Assembly: GCF_050587365.1 (NCBI RefSeq)
Contig: NZ_JBOBFV010000003.1
Span: 310,001-374,000, forward strand
Reading direction: 5' to 3'
Source of the DNA: Plantibacter auratus
GTDB taxonomy: Bacteria > Actinomycetota > Actinomycetes > Actinomycetales > Microbacteriaceae
DNA length: 64,000 nt
A program made the translations under genes and the position numbers. The first letter of the stretch is position 1. Each line of letters opens with the position of its first letter. This document shows positions 17,151 through 25,350 of the stretch, one piece after another. Below the pieces are notes generated by a model. That model was not told where the DNA came from. It saw only the letters and a program-made list of their open reading frames with translations, and did not search any database.

Positions 17151-18431
17151 ATGATCCACCTCGCTTGGGCGATCGTCGAGCGGATCCTTCCCCGGGTGGC
17201 GTCGGCTCTCATCATGCTCGTCCTGGCCGCCCGGCTCACGCCGTCCCTCGTCGGCATGTACGCGTGGATGGTCCTCGCCCTCACGCTCGTCCAGACCGTC
17301 GGCGACACGGCCGCCCGGCAGACCGCCGTCGTCCACGGAGGCACCGAGGCCGGGGACCGGTTCGTCCACCGGTTCCGGGTCTGGTCCGCGCTGATCGGAG
17401 GCGCCGCGCTCGCCGTGACCGTCGGAGCCCTGCTCCTGACGCATCACGCGGAGGACCGATGGCAGGCGATCGCCCTCGCGCCGTTCGTCCTCGTCCCGGC
17501 GGCTTCGGCCGTAGGCATCGACGCCCTGGTCCGCCTGCAGCGAGCCGGGAGATGGAAGGAGATCGCATCGCATCAGGCGTGGTCGTCGACAGCAGCCCTG
17601 CTCTGCAGCGTGCCGACCCTCCTGGCGACGGGATCGCTGCTCGCCAGCGCCCTGCAGGCGATGCTCGCGGAGGCGGGGTTCGCCCTGCTCAACCGGCGAC
17701 GTGCAGCGCGACTCCCCAGCGCGTCCGCCGCCGACGCGCGTTCCCGCGAACCGACCGTGAACGTCCTGGGCGACTACCTGCACACGGCGCTGTTCTCGCT
17801 CCTCGGTTGGGGACAGGGGCAGACCGACCGCCTCTCGATCGGGGCTCTCGCTGGCGGGGCACGTCTCGGCCAGTATGCGTTCGCCATGTCGCTGTCACGG
17901 AGCATCGGCGATGCGGCGGCGCTGGCCACGATCAACGTCCTCCGGCCGGTCCTCGCCGAGGCGGCACGCGACGGCCGTGGGTCCGAGATCGTCGCGGTCA
18001 CGGAGGCTTCGCTCCGACGATCGCTGGTCCTGGCGGTCGTGGCCGCCGTGGCGACGAGCATCGGGGCTGAGCTGGTCGCGGACCCCGTCCTCGCAGACGA
18101 CTGGGACCCCGCCCTCGCACTCGTCCCCGTCCTCGCCCTGTCGGTCGCTCCCTCGGTCGTCGCCTGGTCGGTCACGGCGGTCCTCCAGGCCGAGAGCCGG
18201 ATGCGCTGGGCGAGTCCGGTCAAAGCGGTCGGCGTGCTGCTGTCCCTCCCGGTCGGCATCGTCGCCCTCCACGACCTGCAGCTCGCGGCCTGGCTCGTGA
18301 ACGCCCGGGAACTCGTCGTGATGGCGCTGCTCCTCCTCGCCGCGCGCCACCGAGCCCCGTGGCGGGGCGGCCTCCTCGCCCTCGGCGTCGTCGTGGTCGG
18401 CGCGGCCGTCTGGCAGGTGACTCGAGGCTAG
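17151..18431 (+). CDS. Wzx-like polysaccharide flippase 1
   Basis: A 426-residue membrane protein of the MOP/MATE-like polysaccharide exporter group, with 12 or more hydrophobic segments. The N-terminal layout, IHLAWAIVERILPRVASALI then LAARLTPSLVGMYAWMVLAL, with an LTPSxxGxY turn after the first helix, is typical. It should flip lipid-linked repeat units to the outer face for the Wzy-like proteins. It ends four bases inside the convergent GT2 gene at 18428. A second flippase-like protein is at 30627. Confidence 0.8.
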   Translation: MIHLAWAIVERILPRVASALIMLVLAARLTPSLVGMYAWMVLALTLVQTVGDTAARQTAVVHGGTEAGDRFVHRFRVWSALIGGAALAVTVGALLLTHHAEDRWQAIALAPFVLVPAASAVGIDALVRLQRAGRWKEIASHQAWSSTAALLCSVPTLLATGSLLASALQAMLAEAGFALLNRRRAARLPSASAADARSREPTVNVLGDYLHTALFSLLGWGQGQTDRLSIGALAGGARLGQYAFAMSLSRSIGDAAALATINVLRPVLAEAARDGRGSEIVAVTEASLRRSLVLAVVAAVATSIGAELVADPVLADDWDPALALVPVLALSVAPSVVAWSVTAVLQAESRMRWASPVKAVGVLLSLPVGIVALHDLQLAAWLVNARELVVMALLLLAARHRAPWRGGLLALGVVVVGAAVWQVTRG

Positions 18432-19417
18432 GCCGGCTGCAGCAGATCCCTGACGATGTCCAGCGCCCCCTGGCTCGCATACCGCTGATACTCGCCGCGG
18501 GGAGCACGCAGCATGACAGGGAGGATCCGTCGCCACCGGGCCGGAGCGAGATCGGCACGGAACCGCTCGAAGGCCGCTTTGGCGACGACGTCCGAGGGGT
18601 CGGCGCGCGGCGCGGGCTCACGGGCATCGTCGAGCCAGGAAGCGAGACCGGCGACGCGATCTGCGATGTCGCGGTTGCGCTGGCGCCCCGGCTGCATCAG
18701 TCTCGAGATCTTGTACGCCAGCGTCGGCTCGACGATCCCGATCTGGTTCGCGCCGTGCTGCCGGTAGTCGACGAGCGGTTCGTCCAGGAACTCGATCGGT
18801 CCTCGTGCTGCGGCCACGATCGCCAACCACTCGTCGTGCACCCACGGAGCGGGGAACGGCGCTGCCGCGTCGAAGACCGCACGTCGGAACATCGCGGTCG
18901 CGCCAGTGACGAGGTTGCGTCGCAAGAGCACGCCGAAAGCTTCGCCCGCGCGGATACGGTCGCGCTCGGACGGCCCGATCGACAGCGAGGCGAACAGGGT
19001 GGTGCCGAGCGGGATACCGTCGGCTCCGACGAGCCTGGCGTCCGAGCACACCAGTTGGAGCTCCGGACGCGCGTCGAAGGCGGCAAGGGCACGCTCGACG
19101 CGGTCGGGCCGCCATACGTCGTCCTGATCGGACAGGACGACCAGTTCCCCGACGGTCGCGCGGATGGCGCTCTCGAAGTTGCGCGTCACGCCGAGCGCGG
19201 TCGGGTTCCGCAGGAAGCGGACCGGGATCGGCGACGCCTCGGCGAACCGCTCGACGATGGCCGACGTACCGTCGGTCGACCCGTCGTCGCTGATCACGAT
19301 CTCGCCGGGCAGCACCGTCTGCCGCGCGACACTCTCCAGCTGCTCGGCGAGGAACTCCCCACCGTTGTAGGTGCAGAGGGCGACGGACACGCGTGCGTCG
19401 ACTGATGCTGCTGGCAT
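18428..19417 (-). CDS. Family 2 glycosyltransferase, rhamnosyltransferase-like
   Basis: A 329-residue GT2: VSVALCTYNGGEFLAEQLES, GEIVISDDGSTDGTSAIVER, VVLSDQDDVWRPDRVERALA and, later, VHDEWLAIVAAARG followed by DYRQHGANQIG. The LCTYNG / SDQDDVW / DYRQHGxN combination is common in rhamnosyl- and galactofuranosyl-type GT2s of surface glycans. The ATG at 19417 has GAGGAG seven bases upstream and is preferred to one at 19432. Confidence 0.88.
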   Translation of the reverse strand: MPAASVDARVSVALCTYNGGEFLAEQLESVARQTVLPGEIVISDDGSTDGTSAIVERFAEASPIPVRFLRNPTALGVTRNFESAIRATVGELVVLSDQDDVWRPDRVERALAAFDARPELQLVCSDARLVGADGIPLGTTLFASLSIGPSERDRIRAGEAFGVLLRRNLVTGATAMFRRAVFDAAAPFPAPWVHDEWLAIVAAARGPIEFLDEPLVDYRQHGANQIGIVEPTLAYKISRLMQPGRQRNRDIADRVAGLASWLDDAREPAPRADPSDVVAKAAFERFRADLAPARWRRILPVMLRAPRGEYQRYASQGALDIVRDLLQPA

Positions 19418-19473
19418 GGATCCGCTCCTCACCGCTCACCGGACCACCCGACAGCCTATCCCGGCCGCCCCAC

Positions 19474-19482
19474 TGGTATCCT
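19474..19482 (+). promoter_or_regulatory. Extended -10 of a leaderless promoter
   Basis: TGGTATCCT matches an extended -10 element and ends eight bases before the ATG at 19491. No ribosome site fits in between, so the message probably begins at or near the A of the start codon. Confidence 0.55.
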
Positions 19483-19490
19483 CGTGCCTT

Positions 19491-20585
19491 ATGCCCCGCG
19501 TAGCCGTCGACCTCCTCTCGTACACCGGCACGAAGGGCGGTATGGAGACCTACGCCCGCGAGCTGTACCGCGAGATCGGCCGGCAGGGCAGCGAGTTCGA
19601 GTTCGTGGGGCTCGCCAGCCGAGAGGGCTACCAGCTCGACCGCTCCTGGTTCCCCGGTGAGATGGTGGACACGGGGATCAGCGGGGAGAACCGGTTCATC
19701 TGGGCCTACGGCGAGCTGTTCCAGGTGGCCCGCCAGGCGAAGCGACACGGGGCGGACCTCATCCACTCCCCCGCCACGCTCGGGCCGGCTCGATCGTCGA
19801 TGCCGTCGGTCGTCACCATGCACGACATGCTGTACTGGAGCAATCCGGAGCTCATGACGACGCCGCTGTACACCGCTCCCGTGAAGCTCATGGAGCGCCT
19901 CACCTCCAGGAACGCCACCAGGGTCCTCACCATCAGCGAGGTCTCACGTGCCGAGATCGAGAAGTACCTGCACGTCCCGCGGGCCCGGATCGACCTCGTG
20001 CCCCTGGCCGGCACCATGCCGACGATCGACGGCGACCGCGACCCGGATCAGGAGCATCCGTTCGTCCTCGCGACCGGGAACCGCCGCCCGCACAAGAACT
20101 GGGCGAGCCTCATCCGCGCCCTGCCGTTGCTCCTCGAGCACGAACGGCCGCGGCTCGTGATCACGGGAAGTCACGGCGACGATCCCCTGCAGGCGGTCGT
20201 CGAGGAGACCGGCATGCAGGACTGGGTCGAACTCAAAGGTTGGCTCACGAGCGAGGAACTGGGTGAGCTCTACCGACGAGCGACCATCATGGCGATGCCC
20301 TCGTTCGTCGACGGGTTCAGCCTCCCGGCGCTCGAATCCATGATGGTCGGCCTCCCCGTCATGATGAGCGACATCCCCGTTTACCACGAGGTGTGCGGCG
20401 ACGCGGCCCTGTACCTGGACCCCACGTCACTCGACAGCATCGCGTCGGTCATGCGCACCGCCGTGACCCGGCCCGATGAGATGCGACGACTGGCCGCGGC
20501 CGGTCTTGAACAGGCGAAGCGGTTCTCCTGGGAGCGCACGGCGACCCAGACGCTCGAGACGTTCCGGCGGGCACTGACCGTCTAG
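19491..20585 (+). CDS. Family 4 glycosyltransferase, mannosyltransferase-like
   Basis: A 364-residue GT4: PRVAVDLLSYTGTKGGMETY at the N-terminus, LIHSPATLGPARSSMPSVVT, MHDMLYWSNPELM, then FVLATGNRRPHKNWASLIRA and MPSFVDGFSLPALESMMVGL followed by DIPVYHEVCGDAALYLDP. The HKNW and GFSLPALE features are typical of WbaZ-type mannosyl- and rhamnosyltransferases. It is monocistronic, with a likely leaderless start and a hairpin terminator downstream. Confidence 0.89.
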   Translation: MPRVAVDLLSYTGTKGGMETYARELYREIGRQGSEFEFVGLASREGYQLDRSWFPGEMVDTGISGENRFIWAYGELFQVARQAKRHGADLIHSPATLGPARSSMPSVVTMHDMLYWSNPELMTTPLYTAPVKLMERLTSRNATRVLTISEVSRAEIEKYLHVPRARIDLVPLAGTMPTIDGDRDPDQEHPFVLATGNRRPHKNWASLIRALPLLLEHERPRLVITGSHGDDPLQAVVEETGMQDWVELKGWLTSEELGELYRRATIMAMPSFVDGFSLPALESMMVGLPVMMSDIPVYHEVCGDAALYLDPTSLDSIASVMRTAVTRPDEMRRLAAAGLEQAKRFSWERTATQTLETFRRALTV

Positions 20586-20643
20586 CGCGGCGCCGTCCCC
20601 GGTCCCAGCGGCCAGGAACCGAGCCCGGAGCCGACCGTCGTCG

Positions 20644-20678
20644 ACTGACCCACTCGACGGTCGGTCGAGCGGGTCAGT
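20644..20678. terminator. Convergent hairpin terminator
   Basis: A 15-base inverted repeat with one mismatch and a five-base loop (arms 20644-20658 and 20664-20678, start ACTGACCCACTCGAC) lies between a GT4 gene and the convergent GH65 gene. A short A-run follows on the plus strand but there is no T-tract. Confidence 0.6.
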
Positions 20679-20694
20679 GGAAAACGGGAGTCGC

Positions 20695-23214
20695 CTACTC
20701 CGACTGCGGCTGGATGATCGGGATCGACTCGGTGTCCGCCGGCCCGAGCGCGATGGTCGGCATCGACACGGTGATGAGCGAACCGTCGGCACGGCGGCTG
20801 CCCTCGATGTCGCTCGCGCTCGGCTCGCCGACGAGGTGCGGACCCTGGTTGTCGAGCGGAACGGTGACCGTCGTGCCGGCTTCGACGAGGACGTTGCCGC
20901 CGCCGACGACGAACGAGGCGGAATCGCCCTCCTCGACGGTGAACCGCATCTCGGTGCGCCGGACGGAGATGCGCACCCGCGTGCCCTTGACGGTGAGCCG
21001 GAAGGTGATGCCCTGCCAGTCGACCGGCAGTCGCGGCGAGAAGGAGATCACGCCGCCGTGGTCGCGCATCCCGGCGAAGCCGAGCACGAGCGCGCTCCAC
21101 ACCCCGCCGGTGGAGGCGACGTGCACACCGTCCGGGGTGTTGCGGTGCAGGTTGGCGAGGTCGACGAACAGCGCCGACCAGAAGTACTTGAGCGCGAGCC
21201 GCTGGTACCCGACCTCGGCGGCGATGATCGACTGCACGACCGCCGACAGGGTCGAGTCGCCCGTCGTCAGCGGGTCGTAGTAGTCGAAGTCGGCGAGCTT
21301 CTCCTCGTCGGTGAAGTGGTCGCCCTGCAGAAGCAGAGCCAGCACGACGTCCGCCTGCTTGAGCACCTGGAACCGGTAGATGACGAGCGGGTGGAAGTGG
21401 AGGAGCAGCGGGAGGTGCTCGGGAGGGGTGTGGTCGAGGTCCCACAGCTCCTTCTCGAGGAACTGGGCGTCCTGCGGGTGGATGCCGAGCCGCTTGTCGA
21501 AGGGGATGTGCATGTGCTCGGCGGCGCGCTGCCACTCGCGGATCTCGGCGTCGTCGAGCGACAGCCGCGTGACCAGGCGTTCGAAGGAGGCCGGATCGTC
21601 CTCGCGGAGGCGCTCCACGGCCTCGACGGCCGACAGCAGGTTGGCCCGCGCCATGACGTTCGTGTAGAGGTTGTCGTTCACGACGGTCGTGTACTCGTCG
21701 GGCCCCGTGACCCCGTAGATGTGGAACGAGTCCTTGCCGTTCGCGCGCCAGAAGCCCAGGTCGGCCCACATGCGCGCCGTCTCGACGAAGATGTCGACGG
21801 CTCCGCGGGCGAGGAAGTCCTCATCCCCGGTCGCCGCGACGTACTGCCGCAGCGCATAGGAGATGTCGGCGTCGATGTGGTACTGCGCCGTGCCGGCCGC
21901 GTAGTACGCGGACGACTCGAGCCCGTTGATCGTGCGCCACGGGAACAGGGCGCCGTGCTGGTTGAGCTCGGTCGCGCGTGAGCGGGCGGCGTCGAGCATG
22001 TTCTGACGGAACCGGAGGGCGTTCCGCGCGACGAGCGGCGCCGTGTAGCTGAGGAACGGGAGGACGTAGACCTCGGTGTCCCAGAAGTAGTGGCCGCCGT
22101 ACCCGGAGCCGGACACGCCCTTCGCCGCGACACCGCCACCGTCCGTGCGTGCGGACGCCTGCGCCAGCTGGAAGAGGTTCCAGCGCGTCGCCTGCTGGAT
22201 TGCCGGCTGTCCGTGGACCTCGACGTCGGAGCGCGCCCAGAAGTCCTCGAGCCACAGCTCCTGGTTGCGGATCGCCGATTCGATGCCGTTCTCCGCGGAA
22301 CGATCCAGCGTGCGGGCACAACGGTCGGCGAGTTCTTTTGGAGGGACGGCGTTGGAGGTGTGGTAGCTGATGATCTTGGTGAGCTTCGTGGGCACGCCCG
22401 CGCGGCCGCGGATCGTGTACACGTGCTTCGCGAGATCGGCCTCGATGTGCGTCGAGACCTCGTACTCGTTCTCGGTCTCGATCATGTGGTCGGCGCCGGC
22501 CACGATCGTCATCCCGGAGTTCGTCGTCTGGTAGCCGAGCATGGCGCGCGGACCGTCGATGAGCTTGAACCGCGGCTGCAGCACCCGCTCGGTGAGGGAC
22601 TCCGCCTTGCGCGGGTCGCCCATCCCCGGCTCGGGTGCGTTCGTGAGGTAGTCGTCCTGACGGTCCTGCCGGTTGATGATCTGACTGGAGAGCACGAGCG
22701 ACGCGTCCGCATCGAGCAACGTGACCTCGTAGTCGAGGACCGCGAGATGGCGGTCGGTGAAGGACACCATGCGACGGGAGCGGATGTGGACCCGCTTGCC
22801 CGAGGGCGTCCGCCATTCGAGTTCGCGGCTGAGGACACCGGTTTTGAAGTCGAGGCGACGCTCGAAGCTCAGGAGGTCGGCGTCGTTGAGGATCAACGGC
22901 TCGTCGTCGACGTAGAGGCGCACGACCTTCGTGTCGGGCGCGTTGACGATCGTCTGACCGACGCGGGCGAAGCCGAACGCCTCCTCGGCGTGACGGATCG
23001 GCCAGGTCTCGTGGAACCCGTTGATGAACGTGCCGTGGACGTGGCCGTCGCGGCCCTCCTCGACGTTGCCGCGGAAGCCGAGGTAGCCGTTGCCGAGCGC
23101 GAACAGGGTCTCGGTCGTGCCCTCGTCGTCCGCGTCGACATGGGTCTCGACGAGTGCCCAGTCGTCGAGCGGGAACCGGTGACGGTCGAGCGGGTCGCTG
23201 GTGATGTGGTTCAT
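20695..23214 (-). CDS. Glycoside hydrolase family 65 disaccharide phosphorylase
   Basis: An 839-residue GH65 protein (maltose/trehalose/kojibiose phosphorylase family): an inverting enzyme that splits an alpha-glucoside with phosphate to beta-glucose-1-phosphate and a sugar. Seen: N-terminal beta-sandwich with LFALGNGYLGFRGNVEEGRD (38-57), GGHYFWDTEVYVLPF (373-387), the catalytic acid Glu507 in GVTGPDEYTTVVNDNLYTNV, and phosphate-site VHVASTGGVWSALV. Cytoplasmic, with no signal peptide. Its ATG overlaps the stop of the upstream beta-phosphoglucomutase gene by four bases (ATGA), so the product can be passed straight to that enzyme. GPDEYT looks more like trehalose- or kojibiose-type than classical maltose phosphorylases, but the disaccharide cannot be assigned. 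Confidence 0.92.
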   Translation of the reverse strand: MNHITSDPLDRHRFPLDDWALVETHVDADDEGTTETLFALGNGYLGFRGNVEEGRDGHVHGTFINGFHETWPIRHAEEAFGFARVGQTIVNAPDTKVVRLYVDDEPLILNDADLLSFERRLDFKTGVLSRELEWRTPSGKRVHIRSRRMVSFTDRHLAVLDYEVTLLDADASLVLSSQIINRQDRQDDYLTNAPEPGMGDPRKAESLTERVLQPRFKLIDGPRAMLGYQTTNSGMTIVAGADHMIETENEYEVSTHIEADLAKHVYTIRGRAGVPTKLTKIISYHTSNAVPPKELADRCARTLDRSAENGIESAIRNQELWLEDFWARSDVEVHGQPAIQQATRWNLFQLAQASARTDGGGVAAKGVSGSGYGGHYFWDTEVYVLPFLSYTAPLVARNALRFRQNMLDAARSRATELNQHGALFPWRTINGLESSAYYAAGTAQYHIDADISYALRQYVAATGDEDFLARGAVDIFVETARMWADLGFWRANGKDSFHIYGVTGPDEYTTVVNDNLYTNVMARANLLSAVEAVERLREDDPASFERLVTRLSLDDAEIREWQRAAEHMHIPFDKRLGIHPQDAQFLEKELWDLDHTPPEHLPLLLHFHPLVIYRFQVLKQADVVLALLLQGDHFTDEEKLADFDYYDPLTTGDSTLSAVVQSIIAAEVGYQRLALKYFWSALFVDLANLHRNTPDGVHVASTGGVWSALVLGFAGMRDHGGVISFSPRLPVDWQGITFRLTVKGTRVRISVRRTEMRFTVEEGDSASFVVGGGNVLVEAGTTVTVPLDNQGPHLVGEPSASDIEGSRRADGSLITVSMPTIALGPADTESIPIIQPQSE

Positions 23215-24074
23215 GCCTGGTCCTCGGAGGAGTCGTGGGGTGCCGTGAAGGTCTGGGAGTCGGCCGGATCGTCCGGCCCCGCTGTTCGCGAAGCCGACCG
23301 CAGTGGGTCGACGAGCTCGTCGAGGTCGTCGACCACGACGTCGGCTCCCGCATCGATGAGCGCCTGGTGCCCGATGCCGCGGTCGACGCCGAGTACGAGA
23401 CCGAAGTCGCCACGTCGACCGGCCTCGACCCCGGAGTGCGCGTCCTCGACGACGACGCATTCAGACGGCGCGTAACCGAGCAGACGACCGGCCTCGACGT
23501 AGGTGTCCGGCGCAGGCTTGCCGGCGATCCCCTCGCGCGCGGCGACGACGCCGTCCATCACGACCGGGAACCGCTCACGGAGTCCTGCCGCGCGGAGGAC
23601 GACCTCGGCGTTCTTGGAACTCGACACCACGGCGACCTCGAGCCCTGCCTGCTCGACCGTGTCGAGGAAGGTCAATGATCCCGGGTACGCGGCGATGCCG
23701 TCCGCTTCCAGGACGGCCGTGAACACCGAGTTCTTCCGGTTGCCGAGACCGCACACGGTCTCCAGCTCAGGCGTGTCGGTCGGCGAACCCTCGGGGAGGG
23801 TGATGCCGCGTGACGCGAGCATCGCGCGCACCCCGTCGTACCGCGGTTTGCCGTCGATGTACTGGAAGTAGTCGGCGTCGGTGTACGGCTCGGTGATCCC
23901 ATGGGCGAGGAGCTCGTCGGTGAAGAGCTTCGCCCAGGCGTGCATGTGGATCTCGGCGGTCGGGGTGATGACGCCGTCGAGGTCGAACAGCACCGCCCGG
24001 CAGCCGAGGAGCCGCGAGGCCGCCTCGCCGAGGGTCAGGACGTCGTTCGATGGCGCGTTGATCGGCTGGGTCAC
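23211..24074 (-). CDS. pgmB: Beta-phosphoglucomutase-family HAD hydrolase
   Basis: A 287-residue HAD protein with the nucleophile and acid aspartates 31 and 33 in VLFDLDGVITPTAEIHMHAW, the Ser motif in VVSSSKNAEVVLRAAGL, the Lys in IAGKPAPDTYVEAGRLL and the metal aspartate in CVVVEDAHSGVEAG. It should turn beta-glucose-1-P from the GH65 enzyme into glucose-6-P. Longer N- and C-terminal extensions than the usual 220-residue PgmB are present. Start is GTG with GAGGA nine bases upstream. An 88-base gap separates it from colD, so it may start its own unit or follow the gmd operon. Confidence 0.87.
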   Translation of the reverse strand: MTQPINAPSNDVLTLGEAASRLLGCRAVLFDLDGVITPTAEIHMHAWAKLFTDELLAHGITEPYTDADYFQYIDGKPRYDGVRAMLASRGITLPEGSPTDTPELETVCGLGNRKNSVFTAVLEADGIAAYPGSLTFLDTVEQAGLEVAVVSSSKNAEVVLRAAGLRERFPVVMDGVVAAREGIAGKPAPDTYVEAGRLLGYAPSECVVVEDAHSGVEAGRRGDFGLVLGVDRGIGHQALIDAGADVVVDDLDELVDPLRSASRTAGPDDPADSQTFTAPHDSSEDQA

Positions 24075-24162
24075 GGTGCACGGTCCTCGTCGGTTTGGGG
24101 GAAGAGGTGGACAGTGGAACGGAAGCTGCTGCGGACCGGTGGGGCGGCCGCGCAGACCCAGC

Positions 24163-25350
24163 CTAGGAGAGTTTGGCCACCACGTCGTACACGCGGTCGA
24201 TACCGGCGTGGACCGGGAAGTGGTGGTTGCCGACGAACAGCCCGTCCTCGTGGATCTTGTCGGCGGCGGGGAGTTCGGCCGGGACCTTCGCGTCGAGGTA
24301 CTTCATGACCGGGTTCTTCGTGAAGTTGCCCGCCACGATGGGCCGTGACTCGATCCCCTCGGCAGCGAACGCCTGCACGACCTCCTTGCGTCGGCCGGCG
24401 AGCGCGCCCTCGAGCACGAGGGAGAAGCCGAACCAGCTGCTCTCGCCCTGCTCGCGCTGGATGCGCACGGAATCGAGGTCGGCGAAGCGCTCCGTCCAGT
24501 ACACGGCGTTCTCCCGACGACCTGCGATGAGCGACGGGACCTTCTGGATCTGCTCGATGCCGATCGCGCCGGACATCTCGAGCGGACGGACGTTGTAACC
24601 GGGAAGGACGAAGCGGAAGAGGTCGTCCCACTCGTCGCCCGACTTGTCGTGGACGGCGTTCTTCTCGGGGAGCCCACGGGTCCAGCCGTGGGCCCGCAGC
24701 GAGATGAGCATCTGCGCCGTGGCCTCGTCGTCCGTCAGGATCATCCCGCCCTCCATCGTCGAGATGTGGTGGGAGAAGAAGGCGCTGAACGTGCCCATCG
24801 CTCCGACCGTTCCGGCGAACCGACCGTCGTCCTTCGCGCCGAGCGACTCGCAGTTGTCCTCCAGCAGGAGGAGACCGTGACGTTCGGCGAGTGCCGTGAG
24901 CGCCGCGAAGTCGTTCGGGTTGCCGAGGAGGTTGACCGCGAAGATCGCCTTGGTGCGCGGGGTGATGGCGGCCTCGGCGAGCGACAGGTCCAGGTTGAGG
25001 GTGTCGACGTCGATGTCGACGAAGCTCGGGATGAGGCCGTACTGCTGGAGCGGGTAGTAGGTGGTGGCCCACGACACGGCGGGCACCAGGACCTCGTCGC
25101 CCGCCTGCAGGTCGACCCGCTCGTCGAGGACCGCAGCGGCGATCGCGAGGAGGTTCGCGCTCGACCCGGAGTTGACCATGACGCCGAATCCGGCGCCGAA
25201 CGCACTGGCGAAATCGCGCTCGAACTGCGCGACGAGCGGACCCATGGTGAAGCGGCCGCTGTCGACGACGCGCTGGATGGCGGCGTACTCCGCAGCATCC
25301 CAGGAGGAGGTGGCGAGGGGGAAACCGGAGTCGAAAGTGTCGTCGGTCAT
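24163..25350 (-). CDS. colD: GDP-4-keto-6-deoxy-D-mannose 3-dehydratase (ColD)
   Basis: A 395-residue DegT/DnrJ-fold enzyme using PLP as a 3-dehydratase. The catalytic lysine of the fold is replaced by His: FFSHHISTMEGG at residues 191-202. This is the hallmark of ColD, which removes the C3 hydroxyl of GDP-4-keto-6-deoxymannose. Other ColD-like stretches: PLATSSWDAAEYAAIQRVVD, VPAVSWATTYYPLQQYG, NLLGNPNDFAAL, LLLEDNCESLGAK (Asp165 for PLP), RAHGWTRGLPEKN, LPGYNVRPLEMSGAIGIEQ and ESSWFGFS. The match to E. coli O55-type ColD runs the full length. The ATG overlaps the upstream stop by four bases, and gmd is two genes upstream, so substrate supply is in the same operon. Confidence 0.92.
   Translation of the reverse strand: MTDDTFDSGFPLATSSWDAAEYAAIQRVVDSGRFTMGPLVAQFERDFASAFGAGFGVMVNSGSSANLLAIAAAVLDERVDLQAGDEVLVPAVSWATTYYPLQQYGLIPSFVDIDVDTLNLDLSLAEAAITPRTKAIFAVNLLGNPNDFAALTALAERHGLLLLEDNCESLGAKDDGRFAGTVGAMGTFSAFFSHHISTMEGGMILTDDEATAQMLISLRAHGWTRGLPEKNAVHDKSGDEWDDLFRFVLPGYNVRPLEMSGAIGIEQIQKVPSLIAGRRENAVYWTERFADLDSVRIQREQGESSWFGFSLVLEGALAGRRKEVVQAFAAEGIESRPIVAGNFTKNPVMKYLDAKVPAELPAADKIHEDGLFVGNHHFPVHAGIDRVYDVVAKLS

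Noticed and set aside
20695..23214. Assignment as maltose phosphorylase
   Set aside because: Family is secure but specificity motifs are not decisive by eye; GPDEYT differs from the GPNEY I recall in maltose phosphorylases, so only GH65 is called.
23215..23460. Extension of the GH65 protein upstream of 23214
   Set aside because: The extension is an Arg-rich shadow of the phosphoglucomutase gene; the ATG overlapping the stop is the natural start.
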